From NCBI RefSeq assembly GCF_003663845.1, contig NZ_RCCA01000001.1:3472001-3536000 (forward strand): a stretch of 64,000 bases of DNA, in the 5' to 3' direction. Both the position numbers and the translations under genes were made by a program. Each line of letters starts with the position of its first letter. The stretch's first letter is position 1. Positions 22,235-31,740 of the stretch are shown piece after piece. The stretch comes from Chryseobacterium sp. 7. Its GTDB lineage: Bacteria > Bacteroidota > Bacteroidia > Flavobacteriales > Weeksellaceae. The notes under the pieces are model-generated. The model was not told the origin of the DNA, did no database searches, and saw only the letters and a list, made by a program, of their open reading frames with translations.

Positions 22235-23416
22235 TTAATTTTCGTTAAGAACATCAAGAATAATCTGACATCCTTCTCTTATTTCGTCCTTAGATAATGT
22301 AAGGGGTGGGGAGATTCTCAGGTACTCATTTCTGTACAGCTGCCAGAAAACCACCAATCCTCTTTCCATACATTTTTTGGCTACTTCTAATGTATATTCC
22401 GGTGATCCCAAGTTCACGGCAAGCATTAAACCTTTACCGTTGATATTTTTAATTTTAGGATGAACCAAAAGTTCTCTGAAGAGCTGTTCTTTTTCTTCCA
22501 CTTCATTCATTAAGCCGCTTTCCAGCACTTCTTTTAATGTGGCATAACTTGCTGCAGCAATCAATGGATTTCCTCCAAAAGTGGTAATGTGTCCCAGTTT
22601 TGGTGAATGTGAAAGGGATTCCATGATTTCTCTGGAGCTCATAAAAGCTCCTACAGGAACTCCACCGCCCATTCCTTTACCCATCACAAGGATATCCGGA
22701 ACGATTCCAAAGTGCTCAAAAGAGAATAACTTTCCTGTTCGTCCAAATCCAGGCTGTATTTCGTCCAAAATCAAAAGTGCTCCTACTTCTTCACATCTTC
22801 TCTTCAGCTTGATCAGATAGTCATTATTTGGAACTAAAAATCCTGCTGCTCCCTGAATGGTCTCAAGGATCACACAGGCAGTTTTTTCTGTTATTTTATC
22901 GAAGTCATTTTCGTTATTAAATTCAATGAAAGAAACCATCGGCAGTAAAGGGCGGAATTCTCTTTTGTGGGTTTCGTTTCCCGAAACACTTAAAGCTCCA
23001 TGTGTATTGCCGTGATAAGAATTTTTAAAGGAAACAATTTCTTCTCTTCCTGTATATCTTTTGGCAAGTTTCAAACTTCCGTCAATAGCTTCTGCACCGC
23101 TGTTAACAAGATAAGTTACTTCCAGGGGGTCCGGAGTGGCTTCTGCAAGGAGTCTGCATAATGCAATGGGCTTTTCCTGTGCATATTCTCCGTAAACCAT
23201 TACATGAAGATATTTATCGGTCTGCTCTTTGATCGCGTTTACAATTTTAGGATGGGAATGTCCCAGTGTATTGGCTGAAACTCCTGCTACAAAGTCAAGG
23301 TATTTCTTTCCGTCTGTACCATAAATATAACTTCCTACTGCTTTTTCCACTTCAAAACCTGCGGCAAATTTTGTGGTTTGAGCCTGATATATAAAAAAAT
23401 CTTTATGCATTTCCAT
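22235..23416 (-). CDS. Class III PLP aminotransferase (acetylornithine/ornithine type)
   Basis: 393 residues from the ATG at 23416 (MEMHKDFFIYQAQT). It transfers an amino group between an omega-amino acid and an oxo acid with PLP. Motifs: LVNSGAEAIDGSLKLAKRYTGR (PLP phosphate site), YHGNTHGALSVSG, LILDEIQPGFGRTGKLFSFEH (Asp that holds the pyridine N) and LVMGKGMGGGVPVGAF with the PLP Lys. The frame is open 49 codons further upstream, but that part overlaps the terminator of the previous gene and is low complexity (KKLKKKLKNL), so the later start is preferred. The exact substrate cannot be told. Confidence 0.88.
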   Translation of the reverse strand: MEMHKDFFIYQAQTTKFAAGFEVEKAVGSYIYGTDGKKYLDFVAGVSANTLGHSHPKIVNAIKEQTDKYLHVMVYGEYAQEKPIALCRLLAEATPDPLEVTYLVNSGAEAIDGSLKLAKRYTGREEIVSFKNSYHGNTHGALSVSGNETHKREFRPLLPMVSFIEFNNENDFDKITEKTACVILETIQGAAGFLVPNNDYLIKLKRRCEEVGALLILDEIQPGFGRTGKLFSFEHFGIVPDILVMGKGMGGGVPVGAFMSSREIMESLSHSPKLGHITTFGGNPLIAAASYATLKEVLESGLMNEVEEKEQLFRELLVHPKIKNINGKGLMLAVNLGSPEYTLEVAKKCMERGLVVFWQLYRNEYLRISPPLTLSKDEIREGCQIILDVLNEN

Positions 23417-23478
23417 TGTCTCCAAAAATTTCAGCAAAGCTATAAAAGATTCGTTAAACGCTGAAATTAATACACGAA

Positions 23479-23504
23479 AAAAGACCAGCGTGTACTGGTC
23501 TTTT
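23479..23504 (-). terminator. Terminator after the OstA-like gene
   Basis: AAAAGACCAG pairs perfectly with CTGGTCTTTT around CGTGTA, three bases past the stop codon at 23508. Confidence 0.85.
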
Positions 23505-23507
23505 ATA

Positions 23508-25247
23508 TTATTTTCTGGTTCGTTTAGGTTTTTTAGCTTCTTCTTTAGCTTTTTCATCGTCAATTGCTTTCTGTGCTTTATCGAAGAGTTCGCTATCAGC
23601 GGTATATCGTATTTCCTCGTTGTTTGGAGTGTCTACCAGAATATCCTGCCATTTTCTAATCCTGTCTTTGGTATTCCAGTTAAAATCGGCAAATTTTCTT
23701 TTTGAAGGTTCAATTTTACTCATTGGATACGTATCTGAAACAGCACCAATACTGCATGAAATAATCTGAAGTGCTCTTTCTTCAAACAATGCTCCAATAA
23801 TTCCGCAGGTAGAAAGAGTAATCCCTATTCTTTCCGGCTTTTTGGTTTCCTGATCGGTATCATCCACATATACGATAGATTGGGCATTCCCCACTACTCT
23901 TGCTTCTTTAATGGCGTTTTTCTCATAGTAAACCGTCATAAATTTTCCTTTCACCTGATTGAATTCATCTTTCAGGTTAAGTGAATCTACTTTACTAATG
24001 GCAAAGGCATTTCCGATCACTTTTAATGAATCGATATCTTCGGTTTTGGTATTAAAGTAAGCCTCTACTTTATCTCCGGTTACCTGTTTTTCACCGCTCC
24101 AAAGAATAGGGTTGGTGTACATGTGCATCACTCCGTCTGTTTCGTTGAAGGCAATAGAATCTGCTCTTCCCTGTGCATTGGATTTATAAATACGGGCTTT
24201 TTTAAAGGCTCTTAAGTAGCTTTTCTTCACTTTGATATCCAGTGAATCCGGTTTTTGATAAGAGATAATTTTTTCCGATGCAAAATAAATAGAATCCTTT
24301 TCCATCACTTTCACCGCATACGGGCTTTTCGTCATCATGGCGGAGTCTTTCTTTTCAAAAATCTCTCCGTACCCTCCTTTTATATATCTTCTTTCTTTAG
24401 GATCATCAAGGGTTACATTTCCTGTTGCTTTACCGAATCCTGTGATCTGATTGTAGTACATATCATCACCGGTAAGGATTTTCTCATTGTAAAAGATCCT
24501 GGAGTTTTTGGTTAGAAAAGCCTCCTTGGAATCCATTTTATATGTTCCTTTTTCCGTATAGATTCTGTTTCTTGGATTGGTTTTGCTGGTAATGGTTGTA
24601 GGTCCCAAGAAATCAGCAATTTTTGTATTCTGATTCTGCTTGATATTGGGACCTTCTATAATGTATTGAGGGGTTTCAATTTTAACGTTTCCGGTAAGAT
24701 CTACCACTTTAGTATTCAGAAAATAAGTTCCTACTTTGGCGTAGGTTACATTCTGACCATCAGAGATCGTTCCTCCTGTATTAAAATAAGCCTGATTAGC
24801 CAGCCTGTCATAATACAGAATATCTGTTTTTATGGTTTGTTTGGGGTCAGTTAAGACAACGTTTTTTCTGGCAACACCTTTTTGGGTATTGGCATCATAT
24901 TCCATTTCTCCCGCGGTGATGACGGAGCCGTCCGTGTTTTGAAGTCTTGTATTACCAATGGCTTTTACAAAGTTTTCTTCATTGTACAAAACCACTTCAT
25001 CCGCGGTAAGAACAGAGCCTTGATGCTCTATCTGAACATGCCCCGTAAAATATTGATTCCCGTCGTACTTTTCAGGATTTTTCTTGATTTCGTCTGCGTG
25101 GATGATCTTTACTTTATCTTCAGGTCTTACCTGCACCTGCTTAGGCTGGGCAGGAGTCTGCAAATAAGGATCTCTCTTCACAGGGGTTTTATCCTGCGCA
25201 AAATTGAGCGTAGAAATAAAGAGTAACAGAAAAAGGATTATTCTCAT
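23508..25247 (-). CDS. OstA/LptA-like periplasmic protein
   Basis: 579 residues with a signal peptide (residues 1-17, ending NFAQ). The bulk consists of repeating beta strands typical of the OstA/LptA jellyroll, which carries lipopolysaccharide across the periplasm: ADEIKKNPEKYDGNQYFTGH, VLTADEVVLYNEENFVKAIGN, YDANTQKGVARKNV. The Bacteroidota version is much longer than LptA of E. coli (about 180 residues). A Lys/Glu-rich C-terminus (EEAKKPKRTRK) is cytoplasm-unlike and probably disordered. The gene starts 3 bases after Fur, so it is cotranscribed with the regulator. Confidence 0.85.
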   Translation of the reverse strand: MRIILFLLLFISTLNFAQDKTPVKRDPYLQTPAQPKQVQVRPEDKVKIIHADEIKKNPEKYDGNQYFTGHVQIEHQGSVLTADEVVLYNEENFVKAIGNTRLQNTDGSVITAGEMEYDANTQKGVARKNVVLTDPKQTIKTDILYYDRLANQAYFNTGGTISDGQNVTYAKVGTYFLNTKVVDLTGNVKIETPQYIIEGPNIKQNQNTKIADFLGPTTITSKTNPRNRIYTEKGTYKMDSKEAFLTKNSRIFYNEKILTGDDMYYNQITGFGKATGNVTLDDPKERRYIKGGYGEIFEKKDSAMMTKSPYAVKVMEKDSIYFASEKIISYQKPDSLDIKVKKSYLRAFKKARIYKSNAQGRADSIAFNETDGVMHMYTNPILWSGEKQVTGDKVEAYFNTKTEDIDSLKVIGNAFAISKVDSLNLKDEFNQVKGKFMTVYYEKNAIKEARVVGNAQSIVYVDDTDQETKKPERIGITLSTCGIIGALFEERALQIISCSIGAVSDTYPMSKIEPSKRKFADFNWNTKDRIRKWQDILVDTPNNEEIRYTADSELFDKAQKAIDDEKAKEEAKKPKRTRK

Positions 25248-25250
25248 TAA

Positions 25251-25724
25251 TTAGTCATTCTTAGTGCCATAAAAATATAGCGAATGAGAATCAATTCTTA
25301 CGCCAAACGCTTCTTCGATGGCTTCTTTGATTCCTTGGATTCTTGGATCGCAGAATTCAATAATTTCTTCAATCTCTTTGTCTGAGTCTTTTTTGTAGAT
25401 CACCAAATGGTCATGCTGCTTGTCAAAATAAGACTTTTCATAAGATGAAGAGGTCAGTGTTTTTTCTCCGAACTGATGCTTACGGATTAACCCTGCATCA
25501 AGGAAAATTTCAATAGTGTTGTAAATAGTTGCTTTGGAAACATGATATTTTTTCTGCATCATCAGAAGATACAGATCATCAACGTTGAAGTGATGATCCA
25601 TATTATAAATCTCTTCTAATATCGTATATCTTTCAGGTGTGTTTCGGAACCCTTTTTCTAATAAGTAGTTTCTCAAAACATCCTTGATCAAAGCTATATT
25701 TTTTTCTTTTTGTATTGTATCCAT
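25251..25724 (-). CDS. Fur-family transcriptional regulator
   Basis: 157 residues. The winged helix is visible in RNTPERYTILEEIYNMDHHFNVDDLYLLMMQKKYHVSKATIYNTIEIF (about residues 22-69). The regulatory metal site keeps His-rich HDHLVIYK (about 103-110) and the later H in IDSHSLYFYG. The CxxC pairs that hold structural zinc in many Fur proteins are absent; only one Cys (EFCDP) remains. Which metal it senses is not clear, iron being the default. A TAAATTTG box lies 15 bases upstream; OstA follows in the operon. Confidence 0.88.
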   Translation of the reverse strand: MDTIQKEKNIALIKDVLRNYLLEKGFRNTPERYTILEEIYNMDHHFNVDDLYLLMMQKKYHVSKATIYNTIEIFLDAGLIRKHQFGEKTLTSSSYEKSYFDKQHDHLVIYKKDSDKEIEEIIEFCDPRIQGIKEAIEEAFGVRIDSHSLYFYGTKND

Positions 25725-25739
25725 TAAAAAAATTATCTA

Positions 25740-25747
25740 CAAATTTA
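25740..25747 (-). promoter_or_regulatory. -7 box of the fur-ostA operon (TAAATTTG)
   Basis: A TAnnTTTG match 15 bases before the Fur start codon. Confidence 0.6.
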
Positions 25748-25789
25748 TTGAATTTTATTTAAATAGATAGTATGGTTACTGCTAGTGGG

Positions 25790-27784
25790 TTAAGAGTTGT
25801 GACGGAAATACCCGGACTGCTCAATCTTATTATCGTAAACTGTTAATTCTGTGATGGGCGCAGATTCCACTTCAACGTTATGAGAAGATACTCCCCAAGC
25901 CTTAAAGTCGTCACTTCCGATATACTTCACAAAGTTGTAAATGTTAAGAATAATCTTTTGTTTAACAGTTAAAAGTATATCGTTGATATAAGTATTATCT
26001 ATGATCACATATTTAAGATCCGGTGGTATTTCATGAGCTCTTAAAGAAGGATGGCTGCTTCTTGAAGGAATGGTTCCATCCGCCATTAAATCTTTAAGGA
26101 CCATATTGAAATAATCATTGATTCTTCGGTCTACTTTAAATCCTAAAAGGAAATTGATCTTGTACACAGTACCCGGAAGAATTTCGTCTACCGTATATCT
26201 GAAAGTATATGGGTCTTCCTGGTTTACAATGCTCAGGATGAAATAATGATCTGCTCTTTTCGGCTGTTTTTTGATGATGGAATAGATAATTTTAGATTCT
26301 ACCTCATCGTTTCTTTTTGCACGGCTCAGATATGCCAGGTTGGTAGCATATTTCGGGATGGTTTCATCCAGCTTCATGTCTTTAAGGATAGACACGTATT
26401 TTTCAATTTTTACAAACTGGATAAATCTTGTTTTGATGAGTCTTCCGTTATACCATGCATACATAGAAATTCCGATAGAGCCTGCCAATACAACAGTAAT
26501 CCATCCACCTTCCATAAACTTGATGATATTGGCACTGAAGAAACCTAGTTCAATGGCCATATAGACTAATGCAAAAAATAAAATTAATATTTTGCTCACT
26601 CTGTGTTTCAGTAACCAGAATACCAACAGGACGGTTGTCATCAGCATCGTTACTGTGATAGAAAGTCCGTAAGCGGCTTCCATTTTTCCTGATTCTTTAA
26701 AGTGAAGTACTACAATGATACACAGAATAAGAAGTCCCCAGTTGATTCTTGGGATATACATTTGTCCTTTAACTCCGGAAGGGTAATCAATTTTCTGATT
26801 CGGCCAAAGGTTAAGAGACATTGCTTCTGAGAAAATGGTGAAGGAACCTGTAATCAATGCCTGGCTGGCAATAATTGCAGCGGCAGTTGCTAAAATTACT
26901 CCCGGGATGATCATCCATTCTTCCATAATTCCAAAGAACGGGTTTACTACGGAGAATCCAGGTTTGTTATAATTAGTCAAAAGCCATGCACCTTGTCCAA
27001 GGTAATTAAGGATAAGCATAATCTTAACGAAAGCCCAGCTTATTCTGATATTTTTAGCACCACAGTGTCCTAAATCTGAATACAGTGCTTCTGCCCCAGT
27101 TGTACAAAGGAAAACAGCTCCTAAGATCACAATGGCACTCGGTGAGTTGGCAATAAGCTTGTAAGCGTAGTATGGATTGAAGGATCTTAAGATTTCAAAA
27201 TTTTCGCTCAAATGCATTACTCCCAAACCTCCTAATACCAGGAACCAAACAACCATCACCGGACCAAAAAACTTCCCAATGAAGCTTGTTCCGAACTGCT
27301 GTACCACAAAAATAGCAATCAGGATTCCGATTGTGATTGGAACAACAGGGGTGTGCGGGTTATAAATTTCAAGACCTTCAATAGCTGACATTACCGTCAG
27401 TGATGGGGTAATTACTCCATCCGCAATAAGTGCTGCGGCACCAATGATTGCGATAAGATACAACCATCCTTTCTTAAGGTTTCTCACTAATGAAAACAAA
27501 GCCAGAATTCCTCCTTCGCCTTTGTTATCTGCTCTTAAAGCAATGATCACATATTTGATTGTAGTCTGGAGAGTAAGGGTCCAAATAATACACGAGAGCG
27601 CACCCTCTATATATTCATTGAATGGCATATTACTCCCTTGAGATCTTGCATTCACAATTGCTTTCATTACGTAAAGCGGAGAGGTACCAATATCTCCAAA
27701 AACAATTCCCAGAGACACTAAAATTCCTATGAAGGAAAGTTTCTTTATATCGAAGTGGTAGCCATCTTCTGTAACTTCTGCCAT
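25790..27784 (-). CDS. kup: KUP/Trk-D low-affinity potassium transporter
   Basis: 664 residues, an inner-membrane K+:H+ symporter of the KUP/HAK family. About 12 membrane segments fill the first about 450 residues; the start has the family signature LGIVFGDIGTSPLYVMKAI (residues 20-38), and later ADGVITPSLTVMSAIEGLE (about 120-138). The C-terminal about 200 residues are the cytoplasmic domain (RAKRNDEVESKIIYSIIKKQPKRADHYF). Single gene with a TAAATTTG box 24 bases upstream. Confidence 0.94.
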   Translation of the reverse strand: MAEVTEDGYHFDIKKLSFIGILVSLGIVFGDIGTSPLYVMKAIVNARSQGSNMPFNEYIEGALSCIIWTLTLQTTIKYVIIALRADNKGEGGILALFSLVRNLKKGWLYLIAIIGAAALIADGVITPSLTVMSAIEGLEIYNPHTPVVPITIGILIAIFVVQQFGTSFIGKFFGPVMVVWFLVLGGLGVMHLSENFEILRSFNPYYAYKLIANSPSAIVILGAVFLCTTGAEALYSDLGHCGAKNIRISWAFVKIMLILNYLGQGAWLLTNYNKPGFSVVNPFFGIMEEWMIIPGVILATAAAIIASQALITGSFTIFSEAMSLNLWPNQKIDYPSGVKGQMYIPRINWGLLILCIIVVLHFKESGKMEAAYGLSITVTMLMTTVLLVFWLLKHRVSKILILFFALVYMAIELGFFSANIIKFMEGGWITVVLAGSIGISMYAWYNGRLIKTRFIQFVKIEKYVSILKDMKLDETIPKYATNLAYLSRAKRNDEVESKIIYSIIKKQPKRADHYFILSIVNQEDPYTFRYTVDEILPGTVYKINFLLGFKVDRRINDYFNMVLKDLMADGTIPSRSSHPSLRAHEIPPDLKYVIIDNTYINDILLTVKQKIILNIYNFVKYIGSDDFKAWGVSSHNVEVESAPITELTVYDNKIEQSGYFRHNS

Positions 27785-27808
27785 ATCAGCTTAATTATTT
27801 TAAAGGCG

Positions 27809-27816
27809 CAAATTTA
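27809..27816 (-). promoter_or_regulatory. -7 box of kup (TAAATTTG)
   Basis: A consensus match 24 bases before the start codon. Confidence 0.6.
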
Positions 27817-27865
27817 TACTAATTTTATGACGTCAAGAATTTTTCTTCATGAATATAATAAATGA

Positions 27866-27889
27866 AAAAACTTCCTTTCGGAAGTTTTT
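27866..27889 (-). terminator. Terminator after the PDH E1-beta gene
   Basis: AAAAACTTCC pairs perfectly with GGAAGTTTTT around TTTC, 8 bases past the stop codon. Confidence 0.85.
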
Positions 27890-27897
27890 CTCTATAA

Positions 27898-28878
27898 CTA
27901 TTTTACGTACATCGCTTTTTTGATTTCCTCTTTTACTTTTTCAAGCTTAGGGAACCATTCTGCAAACAATGCTGCAGAGTAAGGTGCAGGTGCATCAGGA
28001 GTAGTAATTCTCTTGATAGGAGCATCTAAATAATCAAATGCTTTTTGCTGTACCATATAAGTAATTTCAGAAGATATAGAAGCAAATGGCCAAGCTTCTT
28101 CTAAAATAACCAATCTGTTTGTTTTCTTCACGGAAGCTAAAATGGTATCAAAATCCAAAGGACGAACCGTTCTAAGATCGATAACCTCTACAGAGATTCC
28201 TTCTTTAGCCATATCTTCAGCAGCTTGTAAAGCAAGTTTCATAATTTTACCAAAAGAAACTAAAGTAACATCTGTACCTTCTCTCTTGATATCTGCTTTT
28301 CCTAGTGGCAAATAATATTCTTCTTCAGGAATTTCCATTTTATCTCCATACATCTGCTCAGATTCCATGAAAATTACCGGATCATTATCCTGAATTGCAG
28401 TTTTCAACAACCCTTTTGCATCGTAAGGATTTGAAGGAACCACTACTTTAAGACCAGGAATGTTTGCAAACCAGTTTTCAAAAGCCTGAGAATGCGTAGC
28501 TCCTAACTGACCTGCAGAAGCCGTAGGACCACGGAAAACAATTGGACAATTCCACTGTCCTCCACTCATCTGACGGATTTTTGCAGCATTATTGATAATC
28601 TGATCAATTCCTACCAATGAGAAATTGAATGTCATATACTCTACAATTGGTCTGTTACCATTCATCGCAGCACCCACAGCAATTCCTGTGAAACCAAGCT
28701 CTGCAATTGGGGTATCGATTACTCTTTTAGGACCAAACTCATCCAACATTCCTTTTGAAGCTTTGTATGCACCATTGTATTCTGCAACTTCTTCCCCCAT
28801 TAAAAAGATGGATTCGTCTTTACGCATTTCCTCGCTCATTGCCTGTGCAATTACCTCACGAAAAGTATATTCTGCCAT
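27898..28878 (-). CDS. pdhB: Pyruvate dehydrogenase E1 component, beta subunit
   Basis: 326 residues of the transketolase-like E1-beta subunit, which with E1-alpha decarboxylates pyruvate using thiamine diphosphate. Seen: FREVIAQAMSEEMRKDESIFLMGEEVAEYNGAYK (residues 5-38, with the Glu that activates ThDP), RVIDTPIAELGFTGIAVGAAM (about 52-72), GATHSQAFENWFANIPGLKVV (about 126-146) and the C-terminal ITTPDAPAPYSAALFAEWFP. It is alone here; the alpha subunit is not adjacent, as in many Flavobacteriia. A TATTTTTG box lies 23 bases upstream. Confidence 0.93.
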   Translation of the reverse strand: MAEYTFREVIAQAMSEEMRKDESIFLMGEEVAEYNGAYKASKGMLDEFGPKRVIDTPIAELGFTGIAVGAAMNGNRPIVEYMTFNFSLVGIDQIINNAAKIRQMSGGQWNCPIVFRGPTASAGQLGATHSQAFENWFANIPGLKVVVPSNPYDAKGLLKTAIQDNDPVIFMESEQMYGDKMEIPEEEYYLPLGKADIKREGTDVTLVSFGKIMKLALQAAEDMAKEGISVEVIDLRTVRPLDFDTILASVKKTNRLVILEEAWPFASISSEITYMVQQKAFDYLDAPIKRITTPDAPAPYSAALFAEWFPKLEKVKEEIKKAMYVK

Positions 28879-28901
28879 ATTTATTCGAAAAATTTAGACT
28901 A

Positions 28902-28909
28902 CAAAAATA
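28902..28909 (-). promoter_or_regulatory. -7 box of pdhB (TATTTTTG)
   Basis: A consensus match 23 bases upstream of the start codon. Confidence 0.6.
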
Positions 28910-29066
28910 GTGTTTTTTTATTATACACATCATAAAAAGGTATCTCATTTGAACAGGAAGTTTTAATATTAATTTTATTTAAAAAGTATTTTCTGCCTTC
29001 TTACACTGTTCATTGTTGTTTTTTAAAGACTGTTAAAAAAGCTCTCCAAGAATTTTATTTATATAA

Positions 29067-29096
29067 AAATGACATCCCATTTCTGAGATGTCATTT
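29067..29096 (-). terminator. Terminator after the DUF2147 gene
   Basis: AAATGACATC pairs perfectly with GATGTCATTT around a 10-base loop. Confidence 0.75.
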
Positions 29097-29117
29097 AAAA
29101 TTCTATTTAAACTTATA

Positions 29118-29537
29118 TTAATTAGCTTTCTCCCAAACCTGGGTTCTTCCTAATAAAGATAATCCCAGGTACCCTCTTACGTTCAGTTTATCACCGCTTC
29201 TTGTAATGGTACATTTGTATGTTTTTCCTGTTTTAGGGTCAGTAATTGTTCCTCCGGTGAATTCATCACCATCTTTTTTCAATCCTCTGATGATTTCCAA
29301 TCCTAAAATTGGTTTTCCTTTTCTGTCATCTTTACAAGCTGAACAGTTAGCATCGGCAGGTTTTATCAATAACTGAGAAACTTTTCCGTAGTATTTCCCG
29401 TCTGCCTTTTTGTACACTTCAACAATAGATTTTGCCTGTTTTGTCTCATCATCTATTGTTTTCCACTTACCTTCTATCTGTGCGAATGTAAGTACACCGC
29501 AAAAAGAAAGCGCGAACGTTAACAATAATTTTTTCAT
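29118..29537 (-). CDS. DUF2147 exported protein
   Basis: 139 residues with a clear signal peptide (residues 1-19, ending LTFAQ). The mature part has the DUF2147 beta-barrel pattern: IEGKWKTIDDETKQAKSIVEVYK near its start, a CSACKDDRKGKPILGLEIIRGLK segment (about residues 65-87) and TGGTITDPKTGKTYKCTI (about 93-110). Two or three Cys could pair in the periplasm. The family is widespread and of unknown function. Single gene with a terminator. Confidence 0.88.
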   Translation of the reverse strand: MKKLLLTFALSFCGVLTFAQIEGKWKTIDDETKQAKSIVEVYKKADGKYYGKVSQLLIKPADANCSACKDDRKGKPILGLEIIRGLKKDGDEFTGGTITDPKTGKTYKCTITRSGDKLNVRGYLGLSLLGRTQVWEKAN

Positions 29538-29722
29538 ATTTCTTTTAGTTTTAATTTAATTACAATATTCTTAGTATACGTATTGATAAAAATATAAATT
29601 AATTTTAAACAAACAAAAACTTTTGTTATACAAAGCATAAAGAGGTAAATAAAGAGCAAAAAGATAAAAAAGTTAATGTACTGATCAACCTATTTACCAT
29701 TTAGCAGTTTTGCTTTTTTACC

Positions 29723-31651
29723 CTAATACAGCTTCCTGTTAATCACCCTGTCCATATAATCCTGGTACCATGCTTTCGCTGTTTTTTTCCCGGCCTCCAC
29801 TTCTGGGTTTTTAACTTCATTTATTATATTTTTTTCAAGGTTCAGATCCGATTTATCATATACTCCGATAATTTCTTTGCCATCAAAACGGTACATATAG
29901 TTTCCTATCATGAACTGCTCTGTGCTTCCGTCTGAATTAACGACAAGGAAAGGATATTTTTTATCACTTACCAAACTTCTCCCCCAGCTTCTGATGGGTT
30001 TATTATATCCAATAAGATCTGCCAGTGTAGGATAAATATCTGCCTGCTGTGCTATTTCCTTGCTCACTCCTTTTAACTGGTATGCAGGATTCGGAGAATA
30101 GAACACCAATGGAACGGCATAACGGTTCATAGCTTTTTCATATTCCGGATAATATACCTGGTTGGTATGATCTCCCGTGAAAACAAAGATAGTATTATTA
30201 TACCACGGCTGCTTTTTAGCGGTTTCAAAATATTTTTTGATAGCATAATCTGTGTATTGTATCGGTTCATGCATGTCTATCTTTCCTTTTTTAAATTTCC
30301 CGTTATATTTTTCAGGAATTTTAAAAGGGTGATGGGATGAAGCGGTAAATACAGTAGTCATAAAAGGTTGTTTTTTTCCAACATTTTTAGCAAAATACTG
30401 AAGGAAAGGTTCATCCCAGATGGCCCACATGCCGTCAAAATCTTCATCATGGTTATATTCTGTTTTTCCGAAATAATGTTTAAATCCTAAAATATTTCCG
30501 AATCCAAGGAATCCCATTGAACCATTGGGTGCCCCATGATAAAAAGAAGTATCATATCCCAAATCATTACATACAGAAACAATAGACTGAATTTTCTGAT
30601 TGGAATATGGAGATCCTGTAAATGCATCGGTAAGACTCGGAATTCCCGCCAATACGCTACTCATCCCATGAATAGACTGTCTTCCGTTCGCAAAAGTATT
30701 AGGAAAAATAAGACTCTGCGTGGCCAAACTATCCATAAACGGAGTGTAGGACACATAATCTTTGATATTCTTATCTTTATTAAAAGCGCCGGAATATTCT
30801 CTACTGAAAGATTCTACAATAAAAATAACAATATTGGGGCGATTCTCCACTTTTCTGTCGTAGACTTTATATGGATGTACATTTTCTTCAATATATTTTT
30901 CATCTACGAAATGAACCTCCTTAAAGTTATTGGTATTTAATGTTCTGAAAAAGGAGAATGTACTGTTCAACACTATATTTCCCTGCAATGGGTTGGTCAC
31001 AAAACGGGTAGCATCTACCATATTGATAGGTCTGGTACTGTGTTTAAAATCTCCTCTGATCCCTCCCACAACCAGCACCGTTGTAATACACAAGGTTATA
31101 ATGGAAATAAGGAAATACGGAATAAGCCTCGGAGGCTTCACATCTTCCACTCTTACTCTTTTGTAAAGGAAAACCCACAGGATCATCAGAACTACATACC
31201 AAATCAGCACAAAAGGATGTTCTCCTACAGAGATCATCAGTGTTTTGGAAACATTAGATTCATGTTCTGCTACCTGAAATACAGCCGAAGTAAGCCTTGC
31301 CTGGGAAAATTTATAGTAAATAAAATCTCCGAAATTCATGGCATAGGCAATCCCATTCGTAATGAAATAAAGCCAGAAAAGAATTTGTTGAAAAACTTTC
31401 TTCGTATTGATGACCAACGGCAATAAACTAAGGAGTATAAACAAGGCATTCACATATAAAATAGCTGTAGTATCGAAGGCTGTACCATGGAAAGCCAGCT
31501 TTATATAATCTGAAACAGAGTCAACTTTAATCAGGTCTTTATTAAAATACCAGAATAAAAATCTGGCAATCTGATAAAAAACATAGGCTAAGAAAATCCT
31601 GTAAACCAGTGCCAGAACTTCCTGTTTTCTCAATCCTTTTAAAAATTTCAT
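29723..31651 (-). CDS. LtaS-type sulfatase-fold membrane enzyme (lipoteichoic-acid-synthase-like phosphotransferase)
   Basis: 642 residues: five N-terminal membrane segments (about residues 12-35, 55-80, 90-108, 145-165, 175-197) and an extracytoplasmic alkaline-phosphatase-superfamily domain from about 270. Catalytic features: Glu280 in IFIVESFSRE, the nucleophile position ANGRQSIHGMSS (Ser326, where LtaS has Thr), FYHGAPNGSMGF and the metal-binding FTGDHTN near residue 480. Gram-negative homologues move phosphoglycerol or phosphoethanolamine onto glycans or lipid A, so a cell-envelope role is likely. A TAAATTTG box four bases before the ATG predicts a leaderless mRNA. Confidence 0.85.
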   Translation of the reverse strand: MKFLKGLRKQEVLALVYRIFLAYVFYQIARFLFWYFNKDLIKVDSVSDYIKLAFHGTAFDTTAILYVNALFILLSLLPLVINTKKVFQQILFWLYFITNGIAYAMNFGDFIYYKFSQARLTSAVFQVAEHESNVSKTLMISVGEHPFVLIWYVVLMILWVFLYKRVRVEDVKPPRLIPYFLISIITLCITTVLVVGGIRGDFKHSTRPINMVDATRFVTNPLQGNIVLNSTFSFFRTLNTNNFKEVHFVDEKYIEENVHPYKVYDRKVENRPNIVIFIVESFSREYSGAFNKDKNIKDYVSYTPFMDSLATQSLIFPNTFANGRQSIHGMSSVLAGIPSLTDAFTGSPYSNQKIQSIVSVCNDLGYDTSFYHGAPNGSMGFLGFGNILGFKHYFGKTEYNHDEDFDGMWAIWDEPFLQYFAKNVGKKQPFMTTVFTASSHHPFKIPEKYNGKFKKGKIDMHEPIQYTDYAIKKYFETAKKQPWYNNTIFVFTGDHTNQVYYPEYEKAMNRYAVPLVFYSPNPAYQLKGVSKEIAQQADIYPTLADLIGYNKPIRSWGRSLVSDKKYPFLVVNSDGSTEQFMIGNYMYRFDGKEIIGVYDKSDLNLEKNIINEVKNPEVEAGKKTAKAWYQDYMDRVINRKLY

Positions 31652-31655
31652 GAGG

Positions 31656-31663
31656 CAAATTTA
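31656..31663 (-). promoter_or_regulatory. -7 box of the LtaS-like gene (TAAATTTG), predicted leaderless
   Basis: Four bases (CCTC) separate the box from the ATG at 31651. Confidence 0.6.
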
Positions 31664-31727
31664 CATCAAAATCACTTCAGTGCATTTTTTAGTTCAGATT
31701 ATTTTGAGTTAGAATTTCTAAAAACTG

Positions 31728-31735
31728 TAATTTTG
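31728..31735 (+). promoter_or_regulatory. -7 box of pssA (TAATTTTG), predicted leaderless
   Basis: Five bases separate the box from the ATG at 31741. The GTG at 31735, an alternative in-frame start, overlaps the box and is rejected. Confidence 0.6.
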
Positions 31736-31740
31736 TGGCT

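Noticed and set aside
22235..23563. Longer start for the class III aminotransferase
   Set aside because: The extra 49 residues are low complexity and overlap the upstream terminator; the family begins near MEMHKDFF.
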